A stretch of DNA of 64,000 bases from Irpex lacteus (lineage: Eukaryota > Basidiomycota > Agaricomycetes > Polyporales > Irpicaceae), in assembly GCA_001986395.2 (NCBI GenBank), contig MQVO02000006.1, positions 372,001 to 436,000 on the forward strand, read 5' to 3'. Made by a program: the position numbers and the translations under genes. Shown here in pieces: positions 12,216 through 25,050 of the stretch; within the stretch, counting starts at the first letter, position 1; every line of letters starts with the position of its first letter. The notes below the pieces were generated by a model. That model made no database searches, was not told the DNA's origin, and was given only the letters and a program-made list of their open reading frames with translations.

Positions 12216-15200
12216 GTACTACAAGGTAACTACAGTGATAATCTGCAGCGCACCTATCCATAACCATACTGTTAGAACAGAATAATTCAAACCTTGCCAC
12301 AGGCTCGTGAACGTGCATCGCAGGGCTAAGACCAGATCTGTTCGTAGAGAACCAGTTCAAGTGGGGATATCCGCATCATCTGTGGTTCGGCCGTTCAAGT
12401 TTGGAACGGATAAAAAGCTGCACGAGTGGTGAAATAGCTTTACTCACTACTTCGCACTCTCACTGCCGAGGCGCCCTGAAATAGCAACGGTGACTTCGCC
12501 CTGACCAGGCACCCATGCTGCCTCAGCACACCTAGACTGAATTCGAGCGGCACCAATATGAAAACTCAACTCCGCTTACGCGTCTCCGGTGTTGGGTGCG
12601 CGTGATGCATGATGATGGACGAGAATTCGGCTTGGTCCTTCCAACACCGCTCATAAGGCCTTAATCGGAGCTGAAAGACAAGGAAGAGATAGAAGAGGAA
12701 GCAGAGGGCGTCAAACCGGAAATTGGGGCTGAGACTCGGCGGGGAAGATTCCCGGTGGGCGGAGACGGGAAGGCGATGCCAACGAATAGCGACGTGCAAA
12801 GGAATTCCCAACTCTCCAACCGCACGCGGGCGTTGGAAGGTTCGGAAGAGAGCGAGAGTCCCATGTGAGGAGCCCAGGTCTACGAGCGTAGGGAAACATA
12901 CATGGAAGAAGTCAGCATGTCGAAGAAGCCGTCCAAGGGTGCATATGCTTGCGGCGCTCAGAGCGGACTCTGAGGACCATTCGCATGGGTGGGAAACGCC
13001 GGTCGAATTGTACAGGTTGGCAGGTAGCGCGCGGGTGGTATGTGGGTGGGGTACACGAGGCGGCGATTTCTCACATAGAGCTCCGACTTTTGTCGGTAAT
13101 TGAGGATCTCGATAGTAGAGTTCGTAGTTTCGCGCGAGAAGGGGCCTATGACCAGTTGAAGAGCTTGGCCACAGGGTATCATACTAGAAACCGTTGGGTA
13201 CTATGGAGGTACCGCGAAGCACGGATGGAGTGTAGTAACGCTCGCAAAGCCACAGGTCGATATTCGTATAGGAGGCGTAGTAGGAGCTTGGGAAGTGTTG
13301 AAACGAGGACCGACATGGGCGGAAAGTGACGAAACTATTCCAGAATTGAATTCACAAGTCTATTGAGGTTGCCACACTTACATGGGTTTTGACGTGGAAC
13401 AGGGCGCAAGGCCGTCAACGAAGCTTTACTTGGAAAGTGGCGGCCTGTTCGCTACTTCTCTGACGCATGCATCGCTTTACCATAGGACGAGATTATTAAT
13501 CTTCTCAAGTTGTTGTGCGTACAGTTGTGTGAGAGGAGGCGTTGTGTGCTGATAACTGATCATTCGTGTGTGATGTGGTCCTTCCCAAAAACGTGGACGA
13601 TGATCCAAAATGATCTGATCTGCCCTCGGCTCTAGCTTAGTTTACCGGTGGACGCCCGTAATAACCCAACGCCAAAAGCGTGCGACCCATCTTGTCCCGA
13701 TGCGGTCGAGCGTCTTGAGAATACCTTGCAGTTGGCGCGTGAGACTCCCACTTGAGCAGAACAAGTGGCCTTCCAACCTTCCGGCATGGGTTCGAGCGGT
13801 AGAATCTCAGCTTCCGACGGTGAGATTCTTCCATGCAACGTTGCTGCAATGTGGCTCAGCAGGCTGTGACGACACCTTGTTGCTCATCTATGCCAGAAGG
13901 AGGACGGAGGAGAAATATGGGCTGTTCTCGGTCTTGTAAGCTTGAATGTTCACTTTACTTTCACGCCTGCAGATAATACCTGACTGTGCCGAGAACCAGA
14001 GGCTCCGAGTCCCCGCAATTGTCATCGATCTGTCCAGAAATCCAAAGTACCCTTTTCTGTGACAACCATGTACATTTCAAGTCACGCCAGTAAATTTGGA
14101 TAGCCTGTGCATCGTATGTTCCATAGTATAGATATTGCTTTAGTTGTAAGTGGATTTGGAAGATGGAAAGCGCATGTTGCCAGGTTTTTGTGACACTGGC
14201 AGGGCGGCTGGCCTTGCCACTCCCAGATCGTTTCGCCTGTCGGTTGCGAAGATCCACACTAAAGTCAAACGCCGATCAATGTGTTGTCTGAGGATCGCGA
14301 CAATCCCTCGGAACGCGTTATGCGCTATACCATATTTGGAATTTCATCTTCAGATTGAATGACGCAGGGGTCACACCCGACTTGTCACGGTCACCACCCC
14401 TGTCCGAGCCCTCGTCAGTCCGGTGACAGTGTCCTGTACATGTTCACGGTATCGCGTGGGCATTGGGAACCTGTCCAGAGCGCGAGCAATAGCAATCAGA
14501 CTGCCTTCAGCGGTGATGGGGGCAGATTTTGCCCATCAACTTGATACCTAGTGATTAGTCAGTTTTAATACAAAATACCTAAGCGAACGAGCACGGTTAG
14601 TGGCCGCGCAAAGAGATTTCATGGAGATATTCCACAGCTTCATAAACGTCTTGAATTCCCGTAGCGTATGTCGCGACATAACATCGATTCACATCGGCTG
14701 CATCCATCGTACGGCAGTATACACCGTACCACCCAGCCCTGTCTTTTTGCCGCCTATTTATTGAATCCCTCCGACACACATGAACGGACACAGGGTGATC
14801 AATATTGGGGTGCGGGCTATACGGCGAATCGGAACCCGTGCCTGTCTCGAGCCATATTGCCGAGTGATTTTCTCATCTGTTCCTTAACAACTGCCCGATT
14901 AATGTCGATCTTCAGGCAGACAATGCGTTGGTATAGTTCAAAAGTAGCTGAGTGCTAAGTACCGAGGGATGCATGTAGTTGACTGCGATGCTCGAGTCGA
15001 CTGGGACGGAGATATGAGGCAGGGTGTGCCTGAGAGGCCGAGAGTATGCCGTCCTTTTGTGTCACACGTGCGTGACACATACCGACGGCGCCCATAACGG
15101 GGAGATTGGCGTGAGGGACGCTGTCCGATTACGGCATTTTCGATGAGATTTCCCCCGGGAGATCTTGATTGACGTGCTACTTCTGGTTATTCGGCTGTGC

Positions 15201-15220
15201 CACTTAAATCTACTCATCCC

Positions 15221-15229
15221 TTTATATAT
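15221..15229 (+). promoter_or_regulatory. TATA-like box of the 15.3 kb zinc-finger gene
   Basis: TTTATATAT lies about 105 bases upstream of the ATG at 15332 and is followed by a C-rich leader, a layout common in fungal promoters. Confidence 0.4.
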
Positions 15230-15331
15230 GCCCTCCATGCCCCCGCAGCCGCCAACCGCTTTCCCCCTGTCTTTCTCCCGCCCTCCGCCTTGTTGTCGTT
15301 CAGCAATTCGTGCTGTTTCCCGACGCTCGCC

Positions 15332-17062
15332 ATGGCCTCTGCGTCAAATTCCCCAGTGACACTGCCCAGCATCAACGAAATGTTTCCTGGTAACACGCTC
15401 AGATCGTCTCAACTACACCTTGAACTCACCTCGCCAACAGAACACATGATGCACGGTCTGTATGACGGCCGGAGAGATTACTCAATAAGCAGCAGCGCCG
15501 CGATTGTCAAACGCGAACCGACTCCCGACGTATGTAGATTCTCCCCTTCAAGTTCGACGCCACATAATTAATATCTCAATCGTTTCAATAGTACCCGCGA
15601 CCAAGCGCCACACCGAGACCAAGTCGTCCAATCACTCATGTTGCACACTCGATTACCGCTCAACATCCAGAACACTATCCTCGACAGAACGCCTCGCAGC
15701 CCTCCCAGAATTACCGCAATCAGCGCGGTCCCATCCCAGACTCGTCTCATTCATACGCCGCCATACCTCATCGTTCCGCTGATAGCATACGCCTTCAGAC
15801 TTCCCAGCCTTACTCCTTCGATCTGCTCAAACCAAACTCTTCGACTTCAAGCCTGGATACTATCGCCACCAGCCACAACGTCGCGTATCAGCCACGCCCA
15901 GCTTCATCCGTCTATCATCTTGCGGGGAGAGGCAACTCTTCCCCGGATAGATCTTCCGAGGCTTCCAGGTCGAGGCCCATCCTGCATGTCGATCCGCCTG
16001 CGGCACCACGAGGTAACGCACCCCTGCATGCCATCCAGGGGCCTACATATCGAGACATGGAACATTTCCAGGGGTTCCAGGGCTCGGGTGATTACATGGA
16101 CGACGTTCACGTCACTTCCCCTCATGCCGCAGGATATCCTAGACAGTCTGACCCCCGACCTACTCAGTCACATGTACTCCCAGGGTCCCCTTACGAGGAA
16201 AAGAAGCATTGTTGTCCGCATTGCAATAAACGGTACGCTGAGTCTGGATGTGTGATGTTTACCCTTGCTTACTATCAGCTCAGGTTTAATAGGCCGAGCA
16301 GCTTGAATATTCATGTCAACACCCACACGGGTGCCAAGCGTAAGCCCGCCTCCCAGTTTATCGTGACACCCGGTACTAATGAATTTCCAAATGCGTCCCA
16401 CAGCATTCATCTGCCCTTACCCCGGCTGCCAACGTCGGTTCAACGTGAACTCCAATATGCGACGTCACTACCGCAACCACGTGTCGAACAGCCGACGCCG
16501 CGACGCTGTAGCACGTCTCGTTGAGCCCACATCGCAGAATTTGCCGCCCACCCCTCCCCTATCGGCCTCACCGACTGACACGCCTGTCTCTCATTTTTCT
16601 GGCAGTTTGCCCTCATCGGCGTCCTCAGACGCATCTACACCCCTTCCATCACGTTCCTCAAGCCCCGCACCATCATATTATTCCGAATCCGATGAAGAAG
16701 GGGATTGGTTTCCTAACGGCGACCGCCGCTACACACCATCCAGTGCAGAGGCAGACTCGGAGCTTCCGGAATATGACCGTGCGTCTTATTTTGACTTCCG
16801 AGGTTCGGCAGAACTAGGCCCAGGTCCGTCACGCACAACCCGGAGACAACGCTCTAGGTCTTCTCCAGTCCCACCATCAACCCACAGACATGCTCACCAT
16901 TTGGGCGGTGGCGTTATGCGCCCTGTGCGGCCGCGCTCAAGTTCGTGCAATGTTCCTGGCTGTGAATGTCAACCTGCGCCAGCAGTGTCGACCACATTGC
17001 GCCCTGCATTCATGACGATGCCGTCCGCAAGGTCATCTAGGTCTGTTGGTCTGCCGAACTAG
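15332..17062 (+). CDS. Two-finger C2H2 zinc-finger transcription factor, copy 3
   Basis: Five exons close to a 500-residue frame: 15332-15389, 15441-15529, 15592-16232, 16284-16339, 16404-17062. The N-terminus (MASASNSPVTLPSINEMFPE) is followed by a long Ser/Pro/His-rich region. Finger 1 is CPHCNKR spliced to FNRPSSLNIHVNTHTG, and finger 2 is CPYPGCQRRFNVNSNMRRHYRNH. The C-terminal about 200 residues contain a Ser/Pro-rich stretch, an acidic patch (YYSESDEEGDWF), and a basic and Arg/Ser-rich end. The RPSSL and SNMRRH cores are shared with the two minus-strand copies at 4.4 and 7.3 kb, and the SINEMFPE exon has a counterpart in copy 1. It is a likely nuclear sequence-specific transcription factor; two-finger C2H2 proteins of this kind regulate development or stress in basidiomycetes, but no target can be inferred here. 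It looks intact and is the best preserved of the three. Confidence 0.85.
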
Positions 17063-18960
17063 CCATCTCATTGCCACCCGCCGCTCTCTATTACCGGTTA
17101 TTCTTTTTCTGCCATTCATCACCCTTCTCACTTCGAACGGAAACGTGTTGGAAGCGTATGCCGTTAGTGTTTTCTATCCGCCGCCCGACTGGAGAGCGCT
17201 TTACCATCGCCACCATCGTTTCTCGTTCTCTCGCACTTATCCGTGACGCGATCACGAGCAACATGTTTCCACCTACCAAACAACCGACGTACTGTCACAA
17301 ATTCGCTTCCCTTCTTCCGTTACAAGCCATCTCCCGAACCACAGTCTCGTACAACTCCCCCATCGTTTTCATCATCGCCATCATCATTATCATCAGTCTG
17401 CGGTCTATGGCACCTGTTCGGCCTCGTTTCTACACCTCACCATTATCAGTTATACGGGTATTCTATCTCCCTGCTCTCATCGTGGATAGGCATCGAAGCA
17501 TATCCGCGGCTTCCACCCCTTCCTTGTTACAGTAGTGGTATCATACCCAGCCTTCGCACTGCCACTGTTAGCTTCTGCTTTCTTTCCCAACCCCCTCTCG
17601 ATCTCACGGACTCTATCTACATGACCCCTCAGGCTTTCTCGCCCATTCTTCCAATTTCAAGGTTCGATGTTGGATATGTACGGCCTTTCATTGCACGGAA
17701 ACTGCTTCGCTATGATGTTATGTCTCTATTCTCATCCGTTTGCTCAATTTCCTTTCGATGTTCTCTGTTCTCAAATGTATCATAGTACGCACAACTCCCC
17801 TGCCTCTCTGAACCTGTTCTGCTCTGTGAGAGAGTGGAACAGGCGGCCGATTTCAAGGTATATACCCATACTACCTTTTATCATGTATCTACTAGTTCTG
17901 CCAATCCCAATATCGTCCCCATGTTTGCCCCAAACTTCGTGTTAAACGAATCATGATGTGCACTGCGATCTGGTCACCATCGAATACTTGTTTTCCGGAT
18001 TCTTCGGGCTGTCCCACTTTTCCGAGGAGTCAGCGATAACAACGGACAGTACGAGATTTGAATGTAGATGGCTGACATATACGCGGAGATCAATCGAGGG
18101 GAGGAACCTACTTTAGACCCGCGTGCTTAGCGGATCGTAATGCTTGCTCGTGGTCCACCGTATAGGTCGGATAAGGGACGACAACTACCACTCAGACGCA
18201 CTTATACCATTTAACACGGTGGTTCAATAACGAAGTCGAAGTCCAAGACGGCGCACCTTGCCATCCATCGCATTAACCGAGGCTCAGATTCAATTTGCAT
18301 GGGCCGCGATGACTGGGGGGTCAGCCAATGATTGAACACAGGCGCGATTCGAGCAGCTCGTTTCTGATGGTCCTAATAGCTTCTGGATAGTAGCACGCCG
18401 TTTCGTGACAGAGCGCAAATCCGCGTCCATAATGAAATGTCATCAGATTCACGAAGACTAGCCGCGTGGATGCAACATCTCAATATATGTACATTGACCA
18501 TATTATGTTTTGAGGAATGTTGGTTACTATGTTGCATGACAGAAGCTGTTACATGCATGTATCGCGAGTGTACTTGCTTTGTACCGTCAGATTCCTGATC
18601 GCGCTGCACCGCTGACAGGTACGCCGTATAGGGCGGCCAAGACCTGAGAGAGAGGGCAATATGCGGTTTGATCGCCCAGATTATCCTACAATGAATGGTT
18701 ACCCCACGAAGGTATTTGATCGTGACCAGGCACATACACATATCTTCCAACAGAATCCATGGGCGGTCTGGGAAATAAACTCTTGAAGCTGGGCTTGATG
18801 TCGATGGTGGCGCCTTGGACGGTATTTGCTTACATACCATGTCTGCATATTATCTGGTCTAAAAGGGATGGTGTCTCGGGAAAACTGTGAATACCAACGG
18901 CTCGGGTTTCACGCTGGATAGCTGTCGTTGCGATTGTAGGTTACCCACTACGGAGCGTTG
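17063..18960. other. Pyrimidine-rich then gene-free stretch
   Basis: The first 750 bases are strongly C/T-rich on the plus strand and give artificial open frames rich in Ser, Pro, Leu and Phe; this is probably the 3' untranslated region of copy 3 plus flank. From about 17950 onward I see only short conflicting frames, including a 155-codon minus frame at 18840-18373 without a recognisable motif. Confidence 0.4.
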
Positions 18961-20320
18961 TGAGCGCTGATTAGAACTCGAAGGCGAGATGCCGAAACAT
19001 ATGAACCGGGAATAAGACATACGAAAGCCTACCCAGATGGATTGCCGTGCATCGAATAGACTTGCAGTAAGTGTTGTCGAGGCATGTCTCCCTTGAAGCT
19101 TGTATGCCCTCCGACCCGACCGGTGACGGGGAAACCCTGAGCGATGCGTTGGAGGGCCGATTGCACGTGTTCTTCAGAGACCATTGACTTACCTTCAACA
19201 GCGTCTCTCGTAGGTAATTCCTCATACGTAGAAGAAATGAGAAACTCTCAGTTACCAAAGCGTCGCGGGAAGAATCGAGTTCTGGCATGCGGTGATCTGC
19301 GTGAAGACGTAGACACGCGTTTGTCACAGGAACAACGTAGATAACGATAGCTGATCTACTCACTGCAATGATGCTCACGAATCACGATGATGCATTCTGA
19401 TCTCCGAGATATCCAATGCAAGTGTTTGCATGATTTCGTTCTGTACTTGCTTGGTAGTCGACAACTTGTGGTACTTGATATGCGTGTGCTCCGTTGCTCG
19501 ATTTGGAGTCAGGCACTGCTGCCCATACATACTTATGCTGCTCTTGCGTAATTCGTGTCCGAGCCCGGTAAACCCCAAATCCTCGTTAAGGTCAGCTGCG
19601 ATCAAGAGCTTCACTTGTACGAACGATCTTCGGCTTCGGATGTGTCAACGACCCGGTGTTCGGAGAGTGTGGGTAGCGATTTACTACGCGGGATCACACG
19701 CTAGGTTGATCATTATATGGCGAGAAAGAAGAGTACTTACTTACGCTCGAGATTGAGAGATTCCGCTTGCCTGGGTTCAGTCTTGCCCAGTACTCCTCTT
19801 GTGACATACTTACGCACCCTTGTACTCTGTTAGACAATGTGTGAGAACGCTTGCGCACCGGAGGACAAACTTCCGGTGAGGATTGTGATACAAAATCCAC
19901 CAATATATGCTTCCATGATTATCGACATTCAGTGTATGCCTATCGTTTCGTGGTACTAACAGATGTGCACTGGGGCTGAAGACGAGCACTGGGATCTGTC
20001 GCGGGAGTTACTAGCCTAGAATACAAGCTCATTAGCCTTACGAAGTGAGCAGATTATCTCCTACGCTGATGGGAAGCGCATGTGCATATGGTCTCCATTC
20101 TACGAGCCAACACTATCTCATGGTACGCGCAGTACGGACCTGGATAACAGATATGGTACGGCTCTGGTACTGTTCTCAACAGTTTTGCCAGACAGTTCCA
20201 AATCATCGTGCGAGGGGTATGCAAGATGATACAGATACTGAATTTTACTGTTATGGACATACCACTCTGTTTTATGCTCGAGCTCCGAGTCGTTGATGTG
20301 ACAGTAGCAAAGTGACAAAT
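18960..20320 (-). other. Possible intron-rich minus-strand gene, unrecognised
   Basis: Several protein-like segments sit between plausible splice sites on the minus strand. They include KTEWYVHNSKIQYLYHLAYP (20270-20210), VDFVSQSSPEVCPPVRKRSH (about 19900-19840, donor GTAAGTATG), KLLIAADLNEDLGFTGLGHE (about 19612-19555), KQVQNEIMQTLALDISEIRM (about 19460-19400), NYLRETLLK followed by a GTAAGT donor (near 19190), and GFPVTGRVGGHTSFKGDMPR (about 19140-19080). I could not build one continuous frame and do not know the family. A decayed gene or coincidence are the alternatives. Confidence 0.28.
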
Positions 20321-20911
20321 GTACTTATTCGACATTCGCCGGAGGCCCGGAGGTAAGGTTAGGGCGGATCAGGGACGCCTCCGTTCGGTGATGGCTCGGC
20401 GCCCAACCCGCTGAGCTCGAGTTGCTGCTTCATGCTCACCATAGCTTGCATATCTCGTCTCCAACCAGCTGGCTCACAACCCATGGAGAACACGCCATTC
20501 TAACTCGTCATTATTCTGAGCTGCCTTGGCGCTATGCACCATTCTTGATTATCACTTGTCTGTATAAGGTCCACGTGCCTGGCACTGGCACTGCACTGGC
20601 GTATTTCCCGCGCGGTTTTGGGCCGTGCACCGTGGCTGAGAGGGCGTAGGAGAGGATAAAATTGTGGTCGCTGAATGGAGAAACCATACAACCCTAGGAT
20701 GTCTGGATAGCTTCACTGTACAGGCCGAGTCACGTCTCCGAACATCTTTCTATGGTCGTGCAGCAGGAAAGCTGTACTGCATCGATGGCTATCTCTGGTG
20801 GATATTAGGTTCGCGGATTGACGACTTGTATTTCTTTTGTACGATTAACGCCCTCTTGTCCTTCAGTAAACACCTCTCCTACGTCGCCATTCACACAAAG
20901 CCTTTACCCCG
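20321..20911. other. Upstream region of WD40 gene 1
   Basis: No gene recognised. The final bases are a pyrimidine-rich leader directly before the ATG at 20912. Confidence 0.4.
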
Positions 20912-23900
20912 ATGGGTCTCGCCGCCGAAATCCTCGCCACTCAACTACAGCACTATCGCGATGGAGATGCTCTATGGAATCCCGCCCCACCCGATGGCGA
21001 AGAGCTTTGTATCGGAGATGTGGGCATGATCGATCCCGAGGGAGCTTTCGTCCGACTATTCAACGCCACAGTCAACGATGAGACGGTGAACAAGGATGGG
21101 GTGCCGGTTGGCTTCAAACCTGTGCGACTTAATAAGAAGTTGCTCAGAACGATGAAAAGTTATCGTGCTCCGGGACCTCTTACTAGCTCCAGTGTTGGAC
21201 ATACAAGTGCGAAATTACAGGCTGGAGCGTAAGTACTGTATCCTATTGTCCACATCATGGCATTCACGTCCCGATTGCAGAAATGCTGCCAACATTGCTG
21301 GTGGCGGCCTGAAATATCAGTTCTCGTGCAGCAGTGAAGCTGGCGCGTGGGTATTGCTGAAGGACTTCTCCGACAAGACGTATCTCCTTGACTCGCCTGC
21401 TGTGAAACGCTACATGCTGCAGAACCACGACAGTTGGTGTAACTTCGCTTCTGGGGATGCATTCGAATTAGGCTGCAAGCCGGACGAAATCATCTTCATC
21501 AAGGGATTTGTCAAGACTTCTGCGTGGTCTGTTGCTGCTTACAGAAGTGGTGTTCGCAGCACACAGACAATGGCATTAACCGGGACCGTTGGTGGAGTCG
21601 GTGAAGCAGGATTCGAGTTCAACATCGACAGCAGTGAAGGATATATCTTTGATACTCGCTACGGACCCGAAGGGCGAGAAGCACAGACTCCTCTACTGCG
21701 CTCACATTCCCCGAGACCCTCGATCGCTTCGGGCAAAGGGAAAAGCCCAGAGATTCTGCAAGAAGACAGTCTTAGTGCAATCACTTCACAAGAGAACATT
21801 GCGATGAACTTCCCCCGGGATCAGAGCGTATTCGTATCCTACTACAAGATCAAACATAGGATTTGGTGGATGCGTAAGATAGTTGCCAACGCCGGCCCTC
21901 ATGAATTACCACGCGGACCAGATGAAGACCAACCTACGGCCGTCTTAGCCGAGTTTGATATGTCGGTGGAGGAAGTTCCCGCACGCCATGGTGTAAGATA
22001 CACACACCTGCGTCTTGTTCTGGCTCTACTGATTCCACCTGCGCGTAGTATTCCCTCCCCCTGGATGATATTACCGATTATATCTTCGAGGTACGTAATT
22101 CCCTAATATTATTTCAGCTACCTATTAATGATCTTGCAGCACTCGGACGCAGAAGTGGCTATAGCGAGCCATGACGATCTGGCGGGCTTATTTCCGGTAT
22201 GTTCTACTGCTGTATCTCTTTGTAAATCCCGTAAGTAACCTTCGATCCTCCCTCCTAGGGAGACTTCTGGCCACAAAATATCGCCGCGCAGCTGCAGCAA
22301 GATCGGCCAACAATCACCGTAGATGAAAACAAGCGTATGTATACTGCCTATTCCGATCGTCTGCAACCACCTGATTGATCAAATCAGTTGGCTACATCGC
22401 TCTCCAAGATATCATAGTTCGACAACGCACCGAGGCTTTACTAAACGCTGTGGCGCGGCAAGATCAAGTTGAACAGGAAGAGCAAGATAAACAGACTGCG
22501 ATTGCTCAAACGCTCCAGCGAGAAGAAGACGAACGAAAACAGCGAGCTGCTGAAGCTCAGGCCGAGGCTGAAGCTGAGCAGGATGGCCAAGAGGATCGGC
22601 TTCTTGCCTCTTCCTCTTCCTCGGAGCCGGTGTCAGAGCAGTCGACTACAGGAGTCGTACATCCAGAGGCCGCTATCCCAGAAGATCAAGCACTACCCGT
22701 CGACACTCCTTTCATCCCTCCTTCAGGGCCCGCGGATAAGCCGTCTCGCCTCGATCCCGCTCCACCTTCATCTGAGCTATCCCAGTATGAACGCTACCCT
22801 AGTTTGCGAAGCACTTCACAGGGACGTCAATATGGCTCATCTGTACAGCTCGATGGACAGATCTACCTCGGTAACGACAAGCTCATCAAATATCCTCACA
22901 TGATTCTTGCCGACCATGTCGCCGATGGATGTGCCGTCACCTCTATCGCTATATCACCGGCAACAAATCGCTTATCCACTACCTGTGAGGATCGTGCTGT
23001 ACGAGTATGGGACCTTGTCACAGGAGCCCTCCTCATGAAGCTCGACGGTCACCGGGAGAGCACGCATACCGCGGCGTTTTCTCCTGACGGCACTAAACTA
23101 ATATCCGGTGGCGCAGATCATAAGGGGATCTTGTGGAACCTGGATAGTCATTACCAGATTGCACAACTCGAGGGGCACACCGGAGATGTATGGACGTGCG
23201 ATTATTCACCCAACGGCAAGTACATTGCGACGGGGTCGACAGATTGTATGGTTAAACTCTGGGATGGCGCGGATGGCAAGCCGTTAGTCACGATTCAGGA
23301 CCATGCAGCTGTGGTCATGAGTGTGACCTTCTCGTCAGACTCTCAACGAGTCTTGAGCTGCGCTGATAACTATGCGTATGTCTGGAATAACGACGGGTCC
23401 CCTGTATCCAAACTGGAAGGTCACACAGGGCTCATATGGAGTGCCAAGTTCTCGGCAGACGGGACTCGCGCAGTTACCGCTGCAGAAGATGAGACAACTC
23501 GTATTTGGGATGTACAGACAGGAGCCGAACTTGTCCTCCTAGCTGAGCACTCGGGCCCTGTGTGGTCAGCCGCGTTCTCTCCGGATGGCAACGACGTCGT
23601 CTCTGGCTCGTACGATGGTCGAGTGACGCTTTGCGACTCGTACACGGGTCAGGAAAAGTACAGTCTCGAAGACGATCATCCCTCGATCGTGAATACTGTC
23701 GCATATTCGAAAGATGGGGAGTTCGTTGTTGTCGGGTGTGCAGACGGTGCTGTAAAGGTTTGGAATGTGAAGAGCGGCGAGTTCGTCGCTGAGCTGATGG
23801 GCCACGAAGATAAGGTGAAGGACGTGGCGTTTAGTCCAGATGACTGCCATGTCATCTCGTGTTCGGACGATTCAACGGTGAGAATTTGGAATATTGTGGA

Positions 23901-23916
23901 CATTCTTCGTTTGTAG
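20912..23916 (+). CDS. WD40-repeat protein with unrecognised N-terminal region, paralogue 1
   Basis: Six exons close to a 910-residue frame: 20912-21228, 21281-21992, 22049-22090, 22140-22196, 22259-22334, 22388-23916. The first 350 residues form an unrecognised domain; marks are ALWNPAPPDGEELCIGDVG, QNHDSWCNFA and IFIKGFVKT. A linker with RSHSPRPSIAS follows, then AGPHELPRGPDE. Two tiny exons (42 and 57 bases) encode SLPLDDITDYIFE and HSDAEVAIASHDDLAG. Next comes a highly charged Gln/Glu-rich coiled coil and a Ser/Pro linker. The last about 330 residues are eight WD40 repeats (RVWDLVTGAL, KLWDGADGK, RIWDVQTGAE and similar), enough for one beta-propeller. No NACHT or kinase motif is visible. 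The function is unknown; a propeller with a coiled coil suggests a scaffold. The gene lies in tandem with a paralogue at 25051. Confidence 0.82.
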
Positions 23917-25050
23917 CTTCGGCTTCTTGTATTGAGTTGGAATTTCGTACATGTAATGGTTGTTTGGATATCCTTCGTATGTGCTATGGAGTGTACTTTA
24001 TATATCTTTATTATAATTGGGTAGCCCCGACCCCGGCTGCCTCTTTTAGTCTTTCCCTTTTATGGTACTCGCTCCTGCCTGTTATGGTAGCTGACCAGAC
24101 CCCTGTCACCGCTGCGACTCAAGACACTTGCTGTAGCACCTTCACTCTGCGAAAGATGGCCACCTTATTGCACTGAAAGTTGTCGCACGTATGCAACACT
24201 TCCAGCCACAGCCTCTGTTTGTGTGGGTACTTCAAATTCTCACACGGACTTCGAGTCCGTACTAACCCAAGCCTCACTTAGCAGAACCAATCATAGTAAG
24301 GGCGTGATGTACAAATGTTTGCTCACTATACTTACTGTTCTTTGCAGACTGCGGACATTACTGAGACACATATACATGGCCATCATAGTGTATCGTCACG
24401 TAGTGACGGGTAAATGCTAGTGTCATACATAGCTCGACACAAAAAAGCGGATGTGAGGTCCGTGAGAACCCACCGGCAAGGGCCTGGCCACACACTTACT
24501 ACGTGCATAGTACAGCGCTTAATGAACCCAATCTGGCGCGAACGCGAACTGCCTCACCGCGGCAATGCTTTCTTCTTAGATCTCTATACATATACGCACA
24601 GCTGCACGGCGTACAGCCTCGGAAAGCTGCAGTTCTGTGATCTTTCGTCATTTTTGATTCAAGCCTAGAATAACACGAGCTGGATGGATTGGATCACGCC
24701 ACACCAACAGGTTCGAGAAAGTACAAAGGCATGTCAATGCGTTTTCATTCATGTTACGAGTCCTCAACAGAGCATTGTAGTCCAGACAAACGCTATAACC
24801 TGGCGCTCATAGAGCTGTGCAAAGTTCAATCGATATGAGATCGAGCGACAATGTACCCTTGTCGTGACGAAGCTTCCAGTTCCGAACTTCCATTATCTGT
24901 TGTATTCCTATGCATCTCAAGCAGCGCCTCAGGCCTCAGGCCCCATGTGCGTTGAACGTGTTGGCAGTGCTGCGAGTATCTGAGGCTCACGGTGTCAAGT
25001 CATATAGGCCCAGCTTCCGCATCCACATATCCCCCCGTCAGTTGTAAACG
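23917..25050. other. Intergenic region between the WD40 paralogues
   Basis: No gene is supported. Short frames overlap without motifs. The stretch contains the 3' region of paralogue 1 and the promoter of paralogue 2. Confidence 0.45.

Larger units (their letters stand above)
7955..15331. other. Long gene-poor region (7.4 kb)
   Basis: I find no complete gene. Possible minus-strand exon fragments occur, the most protein-like being around 12180-12050, which contains GRVINIDGQIYDNEG and HPAFFDQARIG between AG and GT sites. Short CTTAC/CTCAC words recur every few hundred bases, as expected if a decayed or very intron-rich minus-strand gene lies here. No tRNA, rRNA, terminal repeat or transposase motif was recognised. 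The last 100 bases contain the promoter of the 15.3 kb zinc-finger gene. Confidence 0.4.

Noticed and set aside
15638..16255. 205-codon plus-strand frame in the zinc-finger gene
   Set aside because: It is out of frame with the fingers. The frame running from 15592 joins in phase to both fingers, so this is a shadow.
17071..17945. Long plus-strand frames of up to 180 codons after the zinc-finger gene
   Set aside because: They come from C/T-rich sequence that suppresses stops. They overlap in several frames and lack any domain.
24230..24280. GGACTTCGAGTCC hairpin-like sequence considered as a tRNA T arm
   Set aside because: No D arm, anticodon arm or acceptor stem could be paired around it on either strand.
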